64,000 nucleotides of DNA from Synechococcus sp. C9 (lineage in GTDB: Bacteria; Cyanobacteriota; Cyanobacteriia; Gloeomargaritales; Gloeomargaritaceae). The translations under genes and the position numbers were made by a program. Below the pieces are notes generated by a model that was not told the origin of the DNA, searched no databases, and saw nothing but the letters and a program-made list of their open reading frames with translations. The DNA lies in contig NZ_JALAAD010000001.1 of NCBI RefSeq assembly GCF_022984075.1, positions 682,001 through 746,000 of the forward strand, given 5' to 3'. Shown one piece after another: positions 1 through 8,484 of the stretch (positions are counted from its first letter, which is position 1; each line of letters starts with the position of its first letter).

Positions 1-70
1 TAAATGAGAATGGAACAGGGGTCGCAGGGCACCGCCCCGTTCTTGGTTCTCAGTAATCTTATGATGCCCA
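1..70 (+). repeat. Family-1 MITE-like repeat, truncated by window edge
   Basis: This stretch carries the family core GGTCGCAGGGC-ACC-GCCCCG followed by TTGGTTCT, which folds as a short GC hairpin. It is the same subtype as the partial copy near 60479-60530: the sequence after the core differs from the full-length copies and lacks the right terminal repeat. The left terminus lies outside the window. No coding capacity is seen. Confidence 0.7.
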
Positions 71-156
71 AGAATCTTTTAGCATTGCCGTATAAAAGCA
101 GTTCGTAATTGTTCAGGGATTGCCCACAGGTTTTGCCCAGACTTTGGACAAAAAAT

Positions 157-855
157 TTAGAAAAAGAGATGGCTTTCCGGTTGGATATTGATTTCCATCG
201 GCACGGCGGCAGGTTCACTTTGCAGGGCGTAAAGAATCGCTTGGGCGGCAGTTGCCGGGCGCAACATTTTCGTGCGATCTACTTTGAGAGGAATCTCATC
301 CCAAAAGGGCGTATCCACCCCGCCGAAATAAAATAAAGTAACTTTAATGCTGTAACGGCGCAATTCATCAGCCAAAACTTTGCTCAACCCCACCGCCCCA
401 AATTTGGACGCACAGTACGCCGCCGCCATCGGCATGGTATGTTTGCCCAAAATGCCAATCACATTGCAAATATGACCAGCCCGCTGGGTTTTCATCACCT
501 GTGCCGCCGCCTGTAGGGTGTAAAAATTCCCCTGGAGATTCACCGCCAATTGGGTCGCCAAATCCGCCGGTGTCAGCTTGTCCCAGGGTTTGAGAATCCC
601 AATTCCAGCGGCATTCACCAGTACGTCAATCCGACCAAAGGTAGCCACCGCCTCATTCATCAGGTTTTGCACCTGCGCCGGGTCGGTAATGTCCGTGGGT
701 ACTTTTAAGCCACCGGGGGCGGATAGAGTGTCCAACGCCTCTGGATGCCGCCCTGCCAAAACCAACTTTGCCCCCAAGGGATGCAACCGCTCGACCACGG
801 CTCGCCCAATCCCCCCGGTAGCACCCACCACGACAATGACTTTATCCTGCAACAT
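157..855 (-). CDS. Short-chain dehydrogenase/reductase (SDR), atypical active site
   Basis: A classical-size SDR of 232 residues, expected to be a cytosolic NAD(P)-dependent oxidoreductase of unknown substrate. The Rossmann glycine motif GATGGIG is at residues 11-17, the NAAG motif at 81-84 and the YxxxK pair is Y147/K151. The position 13 residues before the tyrosine, normally the catalytic serine of the Asn-Ser-Tyr-Lys set, reads as Gly134. The protein may therefore be a weak enzyme or a binding protein. It is transcribed divergently from the permease at 938, with an 82-bp shared upstream region. The ATG start at 855 fits the family. Confidence 0.88.
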   Translation of the reverse strand: MLQDKVIVVVGATGGIGRAVVERLHPLGAKLVLAGRHPEALDTLSAPGGLKVPTDITDPAQVQNLMNEAVATFGRIDVLVNAAGIGILKPWDKLTPADLATQLAVNLQGNFYTLQAAAQVMKTQRAGHICNVIGILGKHTMPMAAAYCASKFGAVGLSKVLADELRRYSIKVTLFYFGGVDTPFWDEIPLKVDRTKMLRPATAAQAILYALQSEPAAVPMEINIQPESHLFF

Positions 856-937
856 CTGTTACATTTCTTAAAACTCTGTTCACTATAGCAAATCGGGTGA
901 GCGTGTCACAATGGGCGGGGAGTAGGGGGCAAAGCGG

Positions 938-2134
938 GTGCGAACGGGATTGCTGGTGGCGGTGGTGGTGATGACCTATGTGGGGTTGGGGCTGGGGCGT
1001 TGGCCGGGGGTGGGGCTGAACCGACCGACGATTGCCTGGGTGGGGGTGGCGGGGGTGGTGGCCTTGGGGGGCATGACGGTGCCGGGGGCGTGGCAGGCGG
1101 TGGATGGGCGGACGATGGTGTTTTTGCTGAGCATGATGCTGGTGAATGGGGCGTTGACCGAGGCGGGGGTGTTTGGGTGGCTGTTGCAGGGGTTGGTGCG
1201 CCACAGTCGGCATCCCCTGGGGCTACTGCTGGTGGTGACGGGGGGGACGGGGGTGCTGTCGGCGTTTTTGCTGAATGATACCTTGGCTTTGGTGGCAACA
1301 CCCTTGCTCCTGCGGGTGACCCAAACTTTGGGGGTGAATCCGGTGCCCTACCTGCTGGCCTTGGCGGCGGCAACGAATGTGGGTTCCGTGGCGACCCTGG
1401 GCGGCAATCCCCAGAATATTCTGGTGGGGGGGTTGTCTGGGATCAGTTATGGCTGGTTTGCCCAGGTGATGGTGCCGGTCGCAGTGGTGGGGTTGCTGTT
1501 GGTGGCGGGCTGGGTGTGGCTGTTGTATCCCGAGGTGCGTTCCCGGCAACGGTTTCCGGCGGTGACCTTGGCGTGGACAACACCGGCGCAGGGGTTGGGG
1601 TTCCATCTGCTGGTGACAGGGGGGTTACTGTTGGGGTTGGCGGCGGGGGTGCCCTTGGCGGAAGCGGCGTGGGTGGGGGCGGCGGTACTGCTGTGTCGCC
1701 ACGGACGGCATCCGGAAACCTTGCTGGCGCAGGTGGATTGGGGACTGCTGGTGTTGTTTGGGGGGTTGTTTGTACTCACCCAGACCACCCGGGATTTGGG
1801 AATTCTCCAGCCGTTGGCGGATTTGGCGACCCACCCGTGGGAGTGGCTGGGGGTGACAACCCTACTGTCCAATTTGATTTCCAATGTGCCGACGGTTCTG
1901 CTCCTGTCTGCGGTCATCCCAGCGGCGGATACCCAGGGCTGGCTGTTGTTGGCGGCGGGGGCGACCCTGGCGGGGAATTTGACCCTGTTTGGGGCGGTGG
2001 CTAATCTGATTACCGTGGAGGCGGCGGGGCGGGCGGGGTATCCCGTCTCCTTTGTCAGCCATCTGCGCCTGGGGGTGCCCGTGACCCTTTCTACCCTGGG
2101 AGTGGCTTACCTCTGGATTCGGGCGGTCGGGTAG
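938..2134 (+). CDS. ArsB/NhaD/SLC13-like ion permease
   Basis: A 398-residue, very hydrophobic polytopic inner-membrane protein with about ten predicted helices. Two conserved blocks identify the ion-transporter superfamily (ArsB, NhaD, CitM): a loop with NDTLALVATP near residue 112, and the re-entrant-loop signature around ATNVGSVATLGGNPQNI near 147-163. A second half-repeat has SNLISNVPTVLLLS. Likely substrates are an anion such as arsenite or a dicarboxylate, or Na+/H+ exchange, and the sequence does not decide. The start is GTG at 938. The stop lies one base from the end of the convergent RNase gene. Codon use is extremely G-rich, which creates long spurious frames on both strands. Confidence 0.82.
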   Translation: MRTGLLVAVVVMTYVGLGLGRWPGVGLNRPTIAWVGVAGVVALGGMTVPGAWQAVDGRTMVFLLSMMLVNGALTEAGVFGWLLQGLVRHSRHPLGLLLVVTGGTGVLSAFLLNDTLALVATPLLLRVTQTLGVNPVPYLLALAAATNVGSVATLGGNPQNILVGGLSGISYGWFAQVMVPVAVVGLLLVAGWVWLLYPEVRSRQRFPAVTLAWTTPAQGLGFHLLVTGGLLLGLAAGVPLAEAAWVGAAVLLCRHGRHPETLLAQVDWGLLVLFGGLFVLTQTTRDLGILQPLADLATHPWEWLGVTTLLSNLISNVPTVLLLSAVIPAADTQGWLLLAAGATLAGNLTLFGAVANLITVEAAGRAGYPVSFVSHLRLGVPVTLSTLGVAYLWIRAVG

Positions 2135-2135
2135 G

Positions 2136-4127
2136 TCAGGGGGTCACTTCCCGCAGGTGAATGACATCCCGGTAGGGGTCCACGTGGGTCACTTGCACCT
2201 GGAGGTGTTCCCCCAATTTCACGGGTCGTTGCACCCGCATCCCCAATTCCAGCCCCAGTTCCTCTAACAGCACCAGCACCAGGTCCATGTCCTCCCGCAA
2301 CCAGCGCAGTACCAGGGCGGTCCACACCCCTTGGCCGTGGCGGCGCAGGTATTCCAGACTCCAATAGCGGTTGGTTTGCCGTTCCACCAGACTCGCCTCC
2401 TGGGTGGCCGCCGTCACACTCTGGAGAATGCTTTGCAATTCCGCCGCTGCAAAGACCGGGGCTTCCCCCCGCAGGTGCGCCTTGAGTTGCCAATGGGCAA
2501 GCAAATCCCCATAGCGGCGAATCGGGGACGTGGCCTGCACATAGGCATCTAGCCCCAAACTGGCATGACGACCAGGGGTAACACTCACCTCGCTTTTGGT
2601 CAAACAGCGGCGAATCGCACAGGTGCGCACCGGCCCCCCCGGCAGTTGCAACAATTCCTCCTCCGAGGGCAATTCCGGCTGGGGTTGGGAACGAAAGGGC
2701 ATGGCTAACCCAGCGTTTTGGGCATAGCGAGCCGTCACCTCCCCCGCCAGGATCATCATTTCCGCCACCATCAACCGGGCTGGGGAAGGCTGTTGCAACC
2801 GCACCTCCACCTGGTCATCAGTAACTTTGATGTCCGCCTCCGGCATCTGAATCTGGATTGCTCCTTGGGCTAACCGCCAATGTAACCGCCGTTCCGCCCA
2901 TTGGGATAGGTGCAGAAGTTCCCGTTCCCGCTCAATTTGCAACTGGAGCAATTCATCCACATCCTCATAGGTGAGGCGGTAGGTGGGGCGCACCCAACTG
3001 GCGGTGATCTGAAACTCGGCAATTGCCCCGGACGGCTCTAAAATCACCCCGAAACTGAGGGCACAACAGGTCTGCCCCTGCTGTAAACTCATGGGTCCGG
3101 TCGCCAAAACCTCCGGGAACATGGGAATCACCCCGGTGGGCAAATACACGCTCGTACTGCGGCGGCGGGCTTCCTGGTCCAAAATATCCCCTGGGGTCAG
3201 CCACCGCCCCGGGTCGGCAATGTGAATCCACAACCGCTCCCGCCCATCGGGCAACAGCTCCCAACTCAACCCGTCATCAATTTCCTTGGTGCTAATATCG
3301 TCAATGGTATAGACCTTCAGGGCGGTCAAATCCTTCCGCCAAGGGGCATCCAGGTCGGTGGGCGGGTCTTCAACACGCATGGCAACCGCCTCCAAAACAG
3401 CCGGGGGAAAGGTGGTGGGCAGGGAACTGCGCCGCAGTGCCAGGTTTTCGTGGGGATGCCACCAACCCAAATCCACGAGCAATTCATGGGCTCCCGCTGG
3501 GGTGACCGGGCGATCCAGATGCGCCAGCAATTCCGCTACGGGACGGGACTCCTGCCCCTCCAGGATAACAAATTGTTCTAGTTGCTCTAGGAGATGCCGT
3601 TCTTTCCCAGACCAGGTGACGGTTTCCCCTTGGAGTGCCTGCTGAATTTTGCTGTAAAATGTATTAACTTCTTCTTGCTTTTGCGCCGCCTTTTCCAACT
3701 GATGGCGAATGTCTTGCACCTGTTGGGGGGAGCGGGGTTCGTAGTAGTCCCCCTTTTGTTTGAAAAAAATCCGGTCTTGACTCAGCAGGCGGTGGGCGGC
3801 GTAGCAAATCGGCGGGTCGGTCTGGTTAAAAATTAATTGCGCCAGTTCCTGGGGGTTGGTGAGCCGGTGGTCGGGGCTGAGCAATTCCCAGGCTAATTCC
3901 AGGGCATCCGGGTCCTGGTAGGCACGGGCGGCTTGTTCAAATTCAGGGATATCCTCGGCTAGGTAGGTGCGTCCCGGCACGGCAAAGCTGATCTGGCGGG
4001 GATGCAGGCTGTAGTTGCGCCCCTGGGCATCGCTGGCGATCCAGTTTTTTTTGCCATCCGGGCGTTGGATCACCCCCAAGCGGGTGCCGCCGTCGGTCTG
4101 AAATTCGATTAAGGTGCCCTTGTCCAC
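2136..4127 (-). CDS. RNase II/R family 3'-5' exoribonuclease
   Basis: A 663-residue RNB-family exoribonuclease that degrades RNA processively from the 3' end. An N-terminal beta-rich domain (MDKGTLIEF start) is followed by the RNB catalytic core with TIDDISTKEIDDGLSW, where one of the four usual metal-binding aspartates is Glu. Later comes TSPIRRYGDLLAHWQL and a C-terminal S1-like barrel. The open frame runs upstream into recR, but the GTG at 4127 gives the start typical of cyanobacterial homologues, and the extra upstream translation is a shadow of recR. It is third in a minus-strand run msrB-recR-RNase, 62 bp after recR. Confidence 0.88.
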   Translation of the reverse strand: MDKGTLIEFQTDGGTRLGVIQRPDGKKNWIASDAQGRNYSLHPRQISFAVPGRTYLAEDIPEFEQAARAYQDPDALELAWELLSPDHRLTNPQELAQLIFNQTDPPICYAAHRLLSQDRIFFKQKGDYYEPRSPQQVQDIRHQLEKAAQKQEEVNTFYSKIQQALQGETVTWSGKERHLLEQLEQFVILEGQESRPVAELLAHLDRPVTPAGAHELLVDLGWWHPHENLALRRSSLPTTFPPAVLEAVAMRVEDPPTDLDAPWRKDLTALKVYTIDDISTKEIDDGLSWELLPDGRERLWIHIADPGRWLTPGDILDQEARRRSTSVYLPTGVIPMFPEVLATGPMSLQQGQTCCALSFGVILEPSGAIAEFQITASWVRPTYRLTYEDVDELLQLQIERERELLHLSQWAERRLHWRLAQGAIQIQMPEADIKVTDDQVEVRLQQPSPARLMVAEMMILAGEVTARYAQNAGLAMPFRSQPQPELPSEEELLQLPGGPVRTCAIRRCLTKSEVSVTPGRHASLGLDAYVQATSPIRRYGDLLAHWQLKAHLRGEAPVFAAAELQSILQSVTAATQEASLVERQTNRYWSLEYLRRHGQGVWTALVLRWLREDMDLVLVLLEELGLELGMRVQRPVKLGEHLQVQVTHVDPYRDVIHLREVTP

Positions 4128-4189
4128 GGTGGCGATTTGGTTACTAGCCTCTGGTTGCACAGGTTCTATTTCTATTATGAACCGGGGGG

Positions 4190-4807
4190 TCACAGTTCCC
4201 GGCGACCTTCGAGGGCTTTGGCGAGGGTCAGTTCGTCCGCATACTCCAAATCCCCCCCTACGGGCAGACCGGAGGCGATGCGGGTCACCCGGGTCAAAGG
4301 TTGCAACAGCCGCCCCAGGTATAAAATCGTGGTTTCGCCTTCGATGGTGGGGCTGAGGGCGAGAATCACTTCCTTGGGCTGGGTTTCCCCCACCCGTTTG
4401 ACCAGGGCGTTGATGGTCAGTTGTTCGGGGCCGATGCCGTCCATTGGGGAAATCACCCCCCCCAGCACGTGGTATTTGCCCCGGTATTCCCGGGTTTTTT
4501 CCAGGGCAATCACATCCCGGGAGTCGGTGACCACGCAAATGGTCTGGTTGTCCCGCTCTGGGTTGGCGCAAATCTCACAGATGGGTGCCGCCGACAGGTG
4601 ATAACAGATTTGGCAGTGCCCCACCTGTTGTTTGGCTTCCAACAGGGCGGTCGCCAGGGCGTGGATTTCCTGTTCTGGTTGTTTGACCAAATGGAGTGCC
4701 AACCGTTGGGCGGATTTGGGACCAATGCCAGGAAGGCGTTGCAGGCGTTCGATCAACCGGGCGAGGGGACGGGTGTAGGCGGAACTCAAGGAGCAACCCC
4801 AGGGCAA
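4190..4807 (-). CDS. recR: Recombination mediator protein RecR
   Basis: RecR works with RecF/RecO to load RecA on gapped DNA. Features seen: the N-terminal helix-hairpin-helix [20 protein letters not shown], a four-cysteine zinc finger ([16 protein letters not shown]), a Toprim domain with [12 protein letters not shown], and a C-terminal ATP-motif-like segment. Length (205 residues) is normal. The open frame starts with TTG at 4807. A second in-frame TTG five codons on (…[13 protein letters not shown]) resembles known N-termini equally well, so the exact start is open. It lies 21 bp after msrB and is probably cotranscribed with it. Confidence 0.95.
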   Translation of the reverse strand: MPWGCSLSSAYTRPLARLIERLQRLPGIGPKSAQRLALHLVKQPEQEIHALATALLEAKQQVGHCQICYHLSAAPICEICANPERDNQTICVVTDSRDVIALEKTREYRGKYHVLGGVISPMDGIGPEQLTINALVKRVGETQPKEVILALSPTIEGETTILYLGRLLQPLTRVTRIASGLPVGGDLEYADELTLAKALEGRREL

Positions 4808-4828
4808 TCCCTTTATGTTATGGCTATC

Positions 4829-5254
4829 TTAGCGGCTGATCACCGGGGCGGGTTCCCCTGCTGGGACAAAAATCAAGGCGACCCCATTGATGCAATAGCG
4901 TTCGCCGGTGGGACGGGGTCCATCGGGAAATACGTGCCCCAAATGACCGCCGCAGGTGTTGCAGTGGACTTCGACCCGGCGCATCCCGTAGGACAGGTCT
5001 TCGCTGGTGCCCACCGCTCCGGGAACTGGGGCATAAAAGCTGGGCCAGCCGGTACCGCTGTTGAACTTAGTATCCGAGGTGAACAGGAGGGTGCCACACC
5101 CGGCGCAGTAGTAATTCCCTGGGGCGTAATTTTTGTCCAGGGGGCTACTGCCTGCCCGTTCCGTGCCGTGCTGGCGGAGGATGCGAAATTGCTCCGGTTT
5201 CAGGATTTTTTGCCATTCCTCATCGGTGCGGGGCAAAGGGGCGGGGGGTTCCAT
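4829..5254 (-). CDS. msrB: Peptide methionine-R-sulfoxide reductase MsrB
   Basis: MsrB reduces the R-epimer of methionine sulfoxide in oxidised proteins, using thioredoxin-type reductant. The 141-residue protein has the structural zinc site (Cys50, Cys53, Cys98, Cys101), the GTGWPSF block near 67-73 and the catalytic Cys121 in RYCIN. It is first in the minus-strand msrB-recR-RNase run and divergent from guaA, with 128 bp between the two starts. No signal peptide is seen, so it acts in the cytosol. Confidence 0.95.
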   Translation of the reverse strand: MEPPAPLPRTDEEWQKILKPEQFRILRQHGTERAGSSPLDKNYAPGNYYCAGCGTLLFTSDTKFNSGTGWPSFYAPVPGAVGTSEDLSYGMRRVEVHCNTCGGHLGHVFPDGPRPTGERYCINGVALIFVPAGEPAPVISR

Positions 5255-5382
5255 AGGGGACTCACAGATGGATAGGAGGTCAATCGGTTTCTACCGATTT
5301 CTAATATAACGTTACGGACAGGGCAGGCGGTGGGTTGGCGGGCAGTTAGAATTGAAAAAATGAGTTTCCCCTTGCGCCAACC

Positions 5383-6990
5383 GTGCTTGCCGACCACCCT
5401 ACGACCCATTCCCCTGCCACGCCGCTGGTGCCCCACCGGCAGATGATCGCCATTCTGGATTTTGGTTCCCAGTATTCGGAATTGATCGCCCGCCGCATCC
5501 GGGAAACCCAAGTTTACTCGGAAGTGTTGCCCTACCACACCACCGTCGAGCAGTTGCGGGCTTGGCAACCCCGGGGGATTATCCTCTCCGGGGGCCCCAA
5601 TTCCGTCTATGACCGGGGGGCGCCCCAGTGTGACCCGGGGATTTGGCAGTTGGGGATTCCCATCCTGGGGGTGTGTTACGGGATGCAGTTGATGGTGCAA
5701 CAGTTGGGGGGGCGGGTGGTGCGCTCGGCCCTGGGGGAATACGGCAAGGCGGCACTGCACATTGACGACCCGACGGATTTATTGACCAATGTGGAGGACG
5801 GCACCACCATGTGGATGAGCCACGGGGACAGTGTGGTGCAACTGCCGGAGGGGTTTGCCATTTTAGCGCATACGGAAAATTGCCCCTGTGCGGCCATTGC
5901 CGACCACCAGCACAACTGGTATGGAGTGCAATTTCACCCGGAGGTGGTGCATTCCCAGGGGGGGATGGCGCTGATCCGCAATTTTGTCTATCACATCTGC
6001 GGCTGTGAACCCACCTGGACGACGGCGGCCTTTGTGGAGGAAGCCATTAATGAAATCCGGGTGAAAGTCGGGGACAAGCGGGTGCTGCTGGCCCTGTCCG
6101 GGGGGGTGGATTCCTCGACCTTGGCGTTTTTGTTGCACCGGGCGATTGGCAATCAACTCACCTGTGTGTTTATTGACCAGGGCTTTATGCGCAAGTTGGA
6201 ACCGGAGCGACTGGTCAAACTTTTCCATGAGCAATTTCATATCCCGGTGGAGTATGTCAACGCCCGGGAGCGGTTTTTGCAGGCGATCAAGGGGGTGACG
6301 GACCCGGAGGAAAAACGGCGGGTGATCGGGCATGAATTTATCCGGGTGTTTGAAAGCGAATCCAAACGTTTGGGCCCGTTTGACTATCTCGCCCAGGGAA
6401 CCCTCTACCCGGATGTGATCGAATCGGCGGGGGGTGCCCTTGACCCCCAAACCGGGGAGCGGGTGGCGGTGAAAATCAAAAGCCATCACAACGTGGGGGG
6501 ACTGCCCAAGGATTTGCAATTTAAGCTGATTGAACCCCTGCGCCGTCTGTTCAAGGACGAGGTGCGTAAGGTCGCCCGGGCTTTGAAGCTCCCGGATGAG
6601 ATCATCCAACGGCAACCCTTTCCGGGACCCGGTTTAGCCATTCGCATCATTGGGGAAGTCACCCCGGAACGGCTGGAAACCCTGCGGGAAGCGGATTGGA
6701 TCGTCCGGCAGGAAATCAACCGGCATGGCTTGTACAACCAACTGTGGCAGTCCTTTGCGGTGCTCTTGCCCGTGCGTTCCGTGGGGGTGATGGGGGATAA
6801 ACGCACCTATGCTTACCCGATTGTCCTGCGCTTTGTCACCAGCGAAGATGGGATGACGGCGGATTGGGCACGGGTACCCCACGAGTTTTTGGAACTGGTC
6901 GCCAACCGGATTGTCAACGAAGTGCCGGGGGTCAATCGGGTGGTGTATGACATCACCTCCAAACCGCCGGGGACGATTGAGTGGGAATAG
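5383..6990 (+). CDS. guaA: GMP synthase (glutamine-hydrolysing)
   Basis: Converts XMP to GMP using ATP and glutamine, the last step of guanylate synthesis. The class I amidotransferase domain has nucleophile Cys98 (GVCYGMQ) and His185/Glu187 (FHPEV). The ATP-pyrophosphatase loop SGGVDSS is at 239-245, and the C-terminal dimerisation domain ends KPPGTIEWE. The 535-residue length is typical of cyanobacteria, which carry a 20-residue leader before [21 protein letters not shown] at 5383 is taken as start. The ATG at 5360 is in another frame. All key residues are present. Confidence 0.97.
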   Translation: MLADHPTTHSPATPLVPHRQMIAILDFGSQYSELIARRIRETQVYSEVLPYHTTVEQLRAWQPRGIILSGGPNSVYDRGAPQCDPGIWQLGIPILGVCYGMQLMVQQLGGRVVRSALGEYGKAALHIDDPTDLLTNVEDGTTMWMSHGDSVVQLPEGFAILAHTENCPCAAIADHQHNWYGVQFHPEVVHSQGGMALIRNFVYHICGCEPTWTTAAFVEEAINEIRVKVGDKRVLLALSGGVDSSTLAFLLHRAIGNQLTCVFIDQGFMRKLEPERLVKLFHEQFHIPVEYVNARERFLQAIKGVTDPEEKRRVIGHEFIRVFESESKRLGPFDYLAQGTLYPDVIESAGGALDPQTGERVAVKIKSHHNVGGLPKDLQFKLIEPLRRLFKDEVRKVARALKLPDEIIQRQPFPGPGLAIRIIGEVTPERLETLREADWIVRQEINRHGLYNQLWQSFAVLLPVRSVGVMGDKRTYAYPIVLRFVTSEDGMTADWARVPHEFLELVANRIVNEVPGVNRVVYDITSKPPGTIEWE

Positions 6991-7182
6991 GTAGCCGCTC
7001 AGGCGGGGATGGGTTATACTGCACTCTTGGTGGTGGCGGTCATGCCCAGGGTGCTGACCCCAAGGGAAATCGCCAGATACCGCTTTGTTTCTGCCCGGTC
7101 GTGGGGGTTGCTGGGGGTACGCCAAGGTACCAGTGCGGCGGTAGCTTCCCGATGAGGACGCTGTTCACCTTTACTAAGTTCT

Positions 7183-8001
7183 ATGACTTTGACCCCTCGC
7201 TTGATTCATCCGGTTGCCAATGGTCATTTGCCCAAGTTAGCTGATGGGGCTATAGCTGAAGATAATAATTTCGTGATCGTCACCAACCCGAACCCGGAAG
7301 TTTATTTAGACAGCGAACCGGTCATCCGCAGTCAAAAGACCGACCCGGAGTTGGGGCAACGGGTGGCGCAATTTTTGATCGCTAAAGGGGTAGCCACACC
7401 CCAGGTGGAGACGGGTTTGGATGATACCCAAAAGCGCACGTTGATTGCCCGGCATTTTGCGGAAATTATGCGAATTTTGGGTTTGGATTTGCGGGACGAT
7501 AGTTTGGCAGATACCCCCCGGCGGGTGGCGCAGATGTACGTGGATGAAATTTTCTATGGTTTGGACTGGCGCAATTTCCCCAAATGCACCACGGTGGACA
7601 ACAAGATGGGCTATAGCTCGATGGTGGTGGAGCGGAATATCAATGTGCAGAGCAATTGTGAGCATCACTTTGTAATCATTGATGGCCGGGCCCATGTGGC
7701 TTATATTCCCAAGGAAAAGGTGTTGGGGCTATCCAAGATCAACCGGGTGGTCGAGTACTTTGCCAAGCGTCCCCAGATTCAGGAGCGGTTGACGGAGCAG
7801 ATTTTCTATGCCCTGTCCTACATTCTGGAAACGGAGGATATTGCGGTGCTGATCCAGGCGAAGCACTACTGTGTCAAATCCCGGGGGGTGGAGGATGTGA
7901 ATTCCGATACGGTGACGAGTAAGCTGGGGGGGGTATTTCTCCTGAGTACGGCGACCCGTTCGGAGTTTATGCGGTTGGTGCATGGGGCGGTGATTTCCTA
8001 G
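7183..8001 (+). CDS. folE: GTP cyclohydrolase I
   Basis: Converts GTP to 7,8-dihydroneopterin triphosphate, the entry step to folate and pterins. The zinc ligands are visible as Cys159 and His162 (NCEHHF) and Cys230 (KHYCVKSRGVED). The active-site motifs SKINRVVEYFAKRPQIQERL and RSEFMRLV are intact. The protein is long (272 residues) because of an N-terminal extension of about 80 residues without recognised motifs, which is usual in cyanobacterial homologues. It sits 192 bp after guaA and 39 bp before the YbjN-like gene. It uses the product branch of guaA (GTP). Confidence 0.95.
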   Translation: MTLTPRLIHPVANGHLPKLADGAIAEDNNFVIVTNPNPEVYLDSEPVIRSQKTDPELGQRVAQFLIAKGVATPQVETGLDDTQKRTLIARHFAEIMRILGLDLRDDSLADTPRRVAQMYVDEIFYGLDWRNFPKCTTVDNKMGYSSMVVERNINVQSNCEHHFVIIDGRAHVAYIPKEKVLGLSKINRVVEYFAKRPQIQERLTEQIFYALSYILETEDIAVLIQAKHYCVKSRGVEDVNSDTVTSKLGGVFLLSTATRSEFMRLVHGAVIS

Positions 8002-8040
8002 GGATTTTGGTGTAATCTGCAATTAAAACCAGGTGTGCCT

Positions 8041-8484
8041 ATGGATGCGACATTCCCAGAACCGACCGCTGAAACCAACCTGATGGATGATGTGGAGACG
8101 GTGATCAGTTCTTTGGCGGAGGCGGATTCTGCCCAAGTCAGCCATTTGGAACAGGGGTGTGTCTGGCGGTTTCGCTATGGCACGGCGCAAGTTTACGTGC
8201 AGATGACCGGGGTGACCCCCGATGATACCTTTACCGTCTGGTCGGCGATTCTGAAGTTGCCGGTACAAAATCCGCTGGAATTGTATCAACAACTGTTGGC
8301 ATTGAATTGGGCGACGACGATGGAGGCCCGCTTTGCGATTTTGGACCAGGAGGTGGTGGTGGTGGGCACCCGCTCGGTGATGGAATTAGACCCTTCGGAA
8401 ATCGCCCGTATGATTACGATTGTGGCATCTTTAGCCGACCTATACGACGAGGAGTTGCAGGCGAAATTCCCGGCGGTGGCATGA
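8041..8484 (+). CDS. YbjN-domain (type III secretion chaperone-like) protein
   Basis: A small acidic soluble protein of 147 residues. Its alternating strand pattern (RFRYGTAQVYVQM, DTFTVWSAILKLPVQNP, ELYQQLLALNWATTMEARFAI) is the YbjN/SRPBCC-like chaperone fold found in nearly all cyanobacteria. Function is unknown. The start is set at ATG 8041, though an in-frame GTG lies two codons upstream. Its stop overlaps the ABC exporter start by four bases (ATGA at 8481-8484), so translation of the two is probably coupled. Confidence 0.75.
   Translation: MDATFPEPTAETNLMDDVETVISSLAEADSAQVSHLEQGCVWRFRYGTAQVYVQMTGVTPDDTFTVWSAILKLPVQNPLELYQQLLALNWATTMEARFAILDQEVVVVGTRSVMELDPSEIARMITIVASLADLYDEELQAKFPAVA

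Noticed and set aside
938-2134. Several long antisense and alternate-frame ORFs over the permease
   Set aside because: They are Gly/Pro/His-rich shadows caused by the extreme G bias of the permease gene.
7009-7155. A 48-codon frame (MGYTALLVVAVMPRVLTPRE…) between guaA and folE
   Set aside because: It has no ribosome site and no recognised family, and it is GC-rich sequence where chance frames are common. It is not listed as a gene.
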